From positions 620,001 to 684,000 of the forward strand of contig CAPN01000051.1 of the NCBI GenBank assembly GCA_000333235.1: a stretch of 64,000 bases of DNA. Reading direction: 5' to 3'. The position numbers and the translations under genes are program-made. Below are positions 62,880 to 64,000 of this stretch, one piece after another. The DNA comes from Pseudoalteromonas luteoviolacea B = ATCC 29581 (GTDB lineage: Bacteria; Pseudomonadota; Gammaproteobacteria; Enterobacterales; Alteromonadaceae). The notes beneath the pieces were generated by a model. That model was not told the DNA's origin. It made no database searches and saw only the letters and a list, made by a program, of their open reading frames with translations. Numbering within the stretch: the first letter of the stretch is position 1; each line of letters begins with the position of its first letter.

Positions 62880-64000
62880 ATGATCAACGAGTGGCATGAA
62901 CGTCGACTCTTGCAAAGTAAAAATAGACCAAATGATAATCGCTCAACGTGGCAAGTCGATAGATCTCGAATTATTCATGCGGCCGCGTTTCGACGACTCC
63001 AATCGAAAACTCAAATTATGAGTATCGGGGTGAATGACTTTTATCGTACTCGCTTAACCCATTCACTCGAAGTCGCGCAAATTGGCAGTGGTATTCTTCG
63101 TCATTTGAGAAACCAAAACCCTAACTATAAGGAGCTTGTGTCCACCAGTTTGATTGAAACCCTCTGTCTTGCTCACGACATAGGTCACCCCCCTTTTGGC
63201 CATGGTGGCGAAACTGCCTTGAACTATTTAATGGCAAAGCATGGCGGGTTTGAAGGCAATGCACAAACGTTAAGGATTGTCGCAAGACTTGAACCTTATA
63301 GTAATGGCTATGGAATGAATTTGGCCCGAAGAACGTTGCTTGGGTTTATAAAGTACCCGCAACTAATTGATACGCTTTGGCATAACAAACCAATACACGA
63401 CTATTCAAATCGATTTATTAATGCGCATCAATGGTTACCTGCCAAAGGCCTATACAACTGTGACAAAGACATTTTTGATTGGATACTCGCCCCCTTTTCA
63501 GCCAACGATCGCGCCCTATTTTCAAGTTGTCGTCCTTTTGACGAGTTTCGAATGAAAACGCAATTCAAATCTGTTGATTGCAGTATCATGGAAATCGCTG
63601 ATGACATCGCCTATGCGGTGCATGATTTAGAAGATGCCGTCGCAACAGGCACCTTAACGAAAACCCAATGGCTTGAATATGCAATGCCTAAACTACTTGC
63701 CCTTGACAATCCGTGGTTAAAAAAGAATGTTCACGATCTGAGCGAACGGCTGTTCAGCACGGATGAATCGCAAAGAAAAGACCTAATTGGTGAATTGGTC
63801 AATTTATTCATCACCAAAACGAACCTTGCTATCCAAAATGACGGGTTTGAATCGCCCTTACTAAAATTTTATGCACAAATTGAAAATGACTATGAGTCCA
63901 TGCTAAGTGTGTTCAAAACGTTTGTTTATGAACACTTAATTCGCGCACCGAAAATGCAACAGATAGAATTTCGCGGCCAAAATTTACTCATCGATTTGTT
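62880..64000 (+). CDS. dgt: dGTP triphosphohydrolase, anti-phage type-2 subfamily (partial)
   Basis: The gene runs off the right edge after 373 codons (family members are about 440-500 residues). It is an HD-domain phosphohydrolase: His61 (LTHSLEV), and His99-Asp100 in LCLAHDIGHPPFGHGGE, with a late MEIADDIAYAVHDLED Asp that completes the metal site. The N-terminal ERRLLQSKNRPNDNRSTWQVDRSRIIHAAAFRRLQSKTQI is typical of the type-2 dGTPase-like proteins of Shewanella and Pseudoalteromonas, some of which were shown to protect against phage by depleting dNTPs. The ATG has AAGGA seven bases upstream. Confidence 0.9.
   Translation, partial: MINEWHERRLLQSKNRPNDNRSTWQVDRSRIIHAAAFRRLQSKTQIMSIGVNDFYRTRLTHSLEVAQIGSGILRHLRNQNPNYKELVSTSLIETLCLAHDIGHPPFGHGGETALNYLMAKHGGFEGNAQTLRIVARLEPYSNGYGMNLARRTLLGFIKYPQLIDTLWHNKPIHDYSNRFINAHQWLPAKGLYNCDKDIFDWILAPFSANDRALFSSCRPFDEFRMKTQFKSVDCSIMEIADDIAYAVHDLEDAVATGTLTKTQWLEYAMPKLLALDNPWLKKNVHDLSERLFSTDESQRKDLIGELVNLFITKTNLAIQNDGFESPLLKFYAQIENDYESMLSVFKTFVYEHLIRAPKMQQIEFRGQNLLIDL

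Overview
The window looks like chromosome of a marine gammaproteobacterium of the order Alteromonadales (Pseudoalteromonas/Psychrosphaera/Shewanella-like). The basis is moderate-to-low GC, gammaproteobacterial gene order (rluE-mnmA-hflD-purB, mfd-csiV, lolCDE), a divergent LiuR-type branched-chain amino acid island, and a ccoNOQP-fixH-ccoI-ccoS-fnr-uspE-ttcA cluster. I see no rRNA, tRNA, CRISPR array, insertion sequence or prophage. Almost everything is core or conserved accessory gene content, and I do not see a convincing new multi-gene system.

Left part (1-12.3 kb): the end of an RND adaptor and its complete HAE1-type permease; a PilZ-like protein; aguA-aguB (agmatine to putrescine); mfd-csiV and a small lipoprotein; then, on the minus strand, an AEC-family carrier and a yeast-type cytosine deaminase homologue. 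dbpA follows at 12.5 kb with a TTG start.

Branched-chain catabolism (14.0-30.4 kb): two operons diverge from a 397-bp control region holding two LiuR-like palindromes. The leftward operon (thiolase, mmsA, acyl-CoA dehydrogenase, enoyl-CoA hydratase, 3-hydroxyisobutyryl-CoA hydrolase, mmsB, SDR) handles valine and probably isoleucine. The rightward operon (liuR, liuA-E and a two-subunit 3-oxoacid CoA-transferase) takes isovaleryl-CoA to acetoacetate and on to acetoacetyl-CoA, which the thiolase of the other operon can cleave. Propionyl-CoA from isoleucine and propionate metabolism also connect to a separate prpE at 44-46 kb.

Middle (30.4-50.8 kb): a LysR/azoreductase divergent pair, an RNA-modification and purine block (rluE, mnmA, hflD, purB, roxA), two GNAT acetyltransferases, a DUF4826-like gene, lolCDE for lipoprotein export, a SulP transporter, prpE, an unrecognised 157-residue protein, fabY with a divergent GlxA-type AraC regulator, and a two-gene unit (a lipoprotein and a GreA/GreB C-terminal-domain-like protein).

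Right part (50.8-64 kb): the complete cbb3 cytochrome c oxidase operon and its copper/assembly genes, then fnr, uspE and ttcA; a convergent minus-strand pair (Bax-type glucosaminidase and DUF2987-like protein); and, cut by the window end, a dGTP triphosphohydrolase of the subfamily that includes anti-phage dGTPases. Several start codons were placed downstream of the longest reading frame on the basis of ribosome binding sites and family alignment, and these cases are stated.
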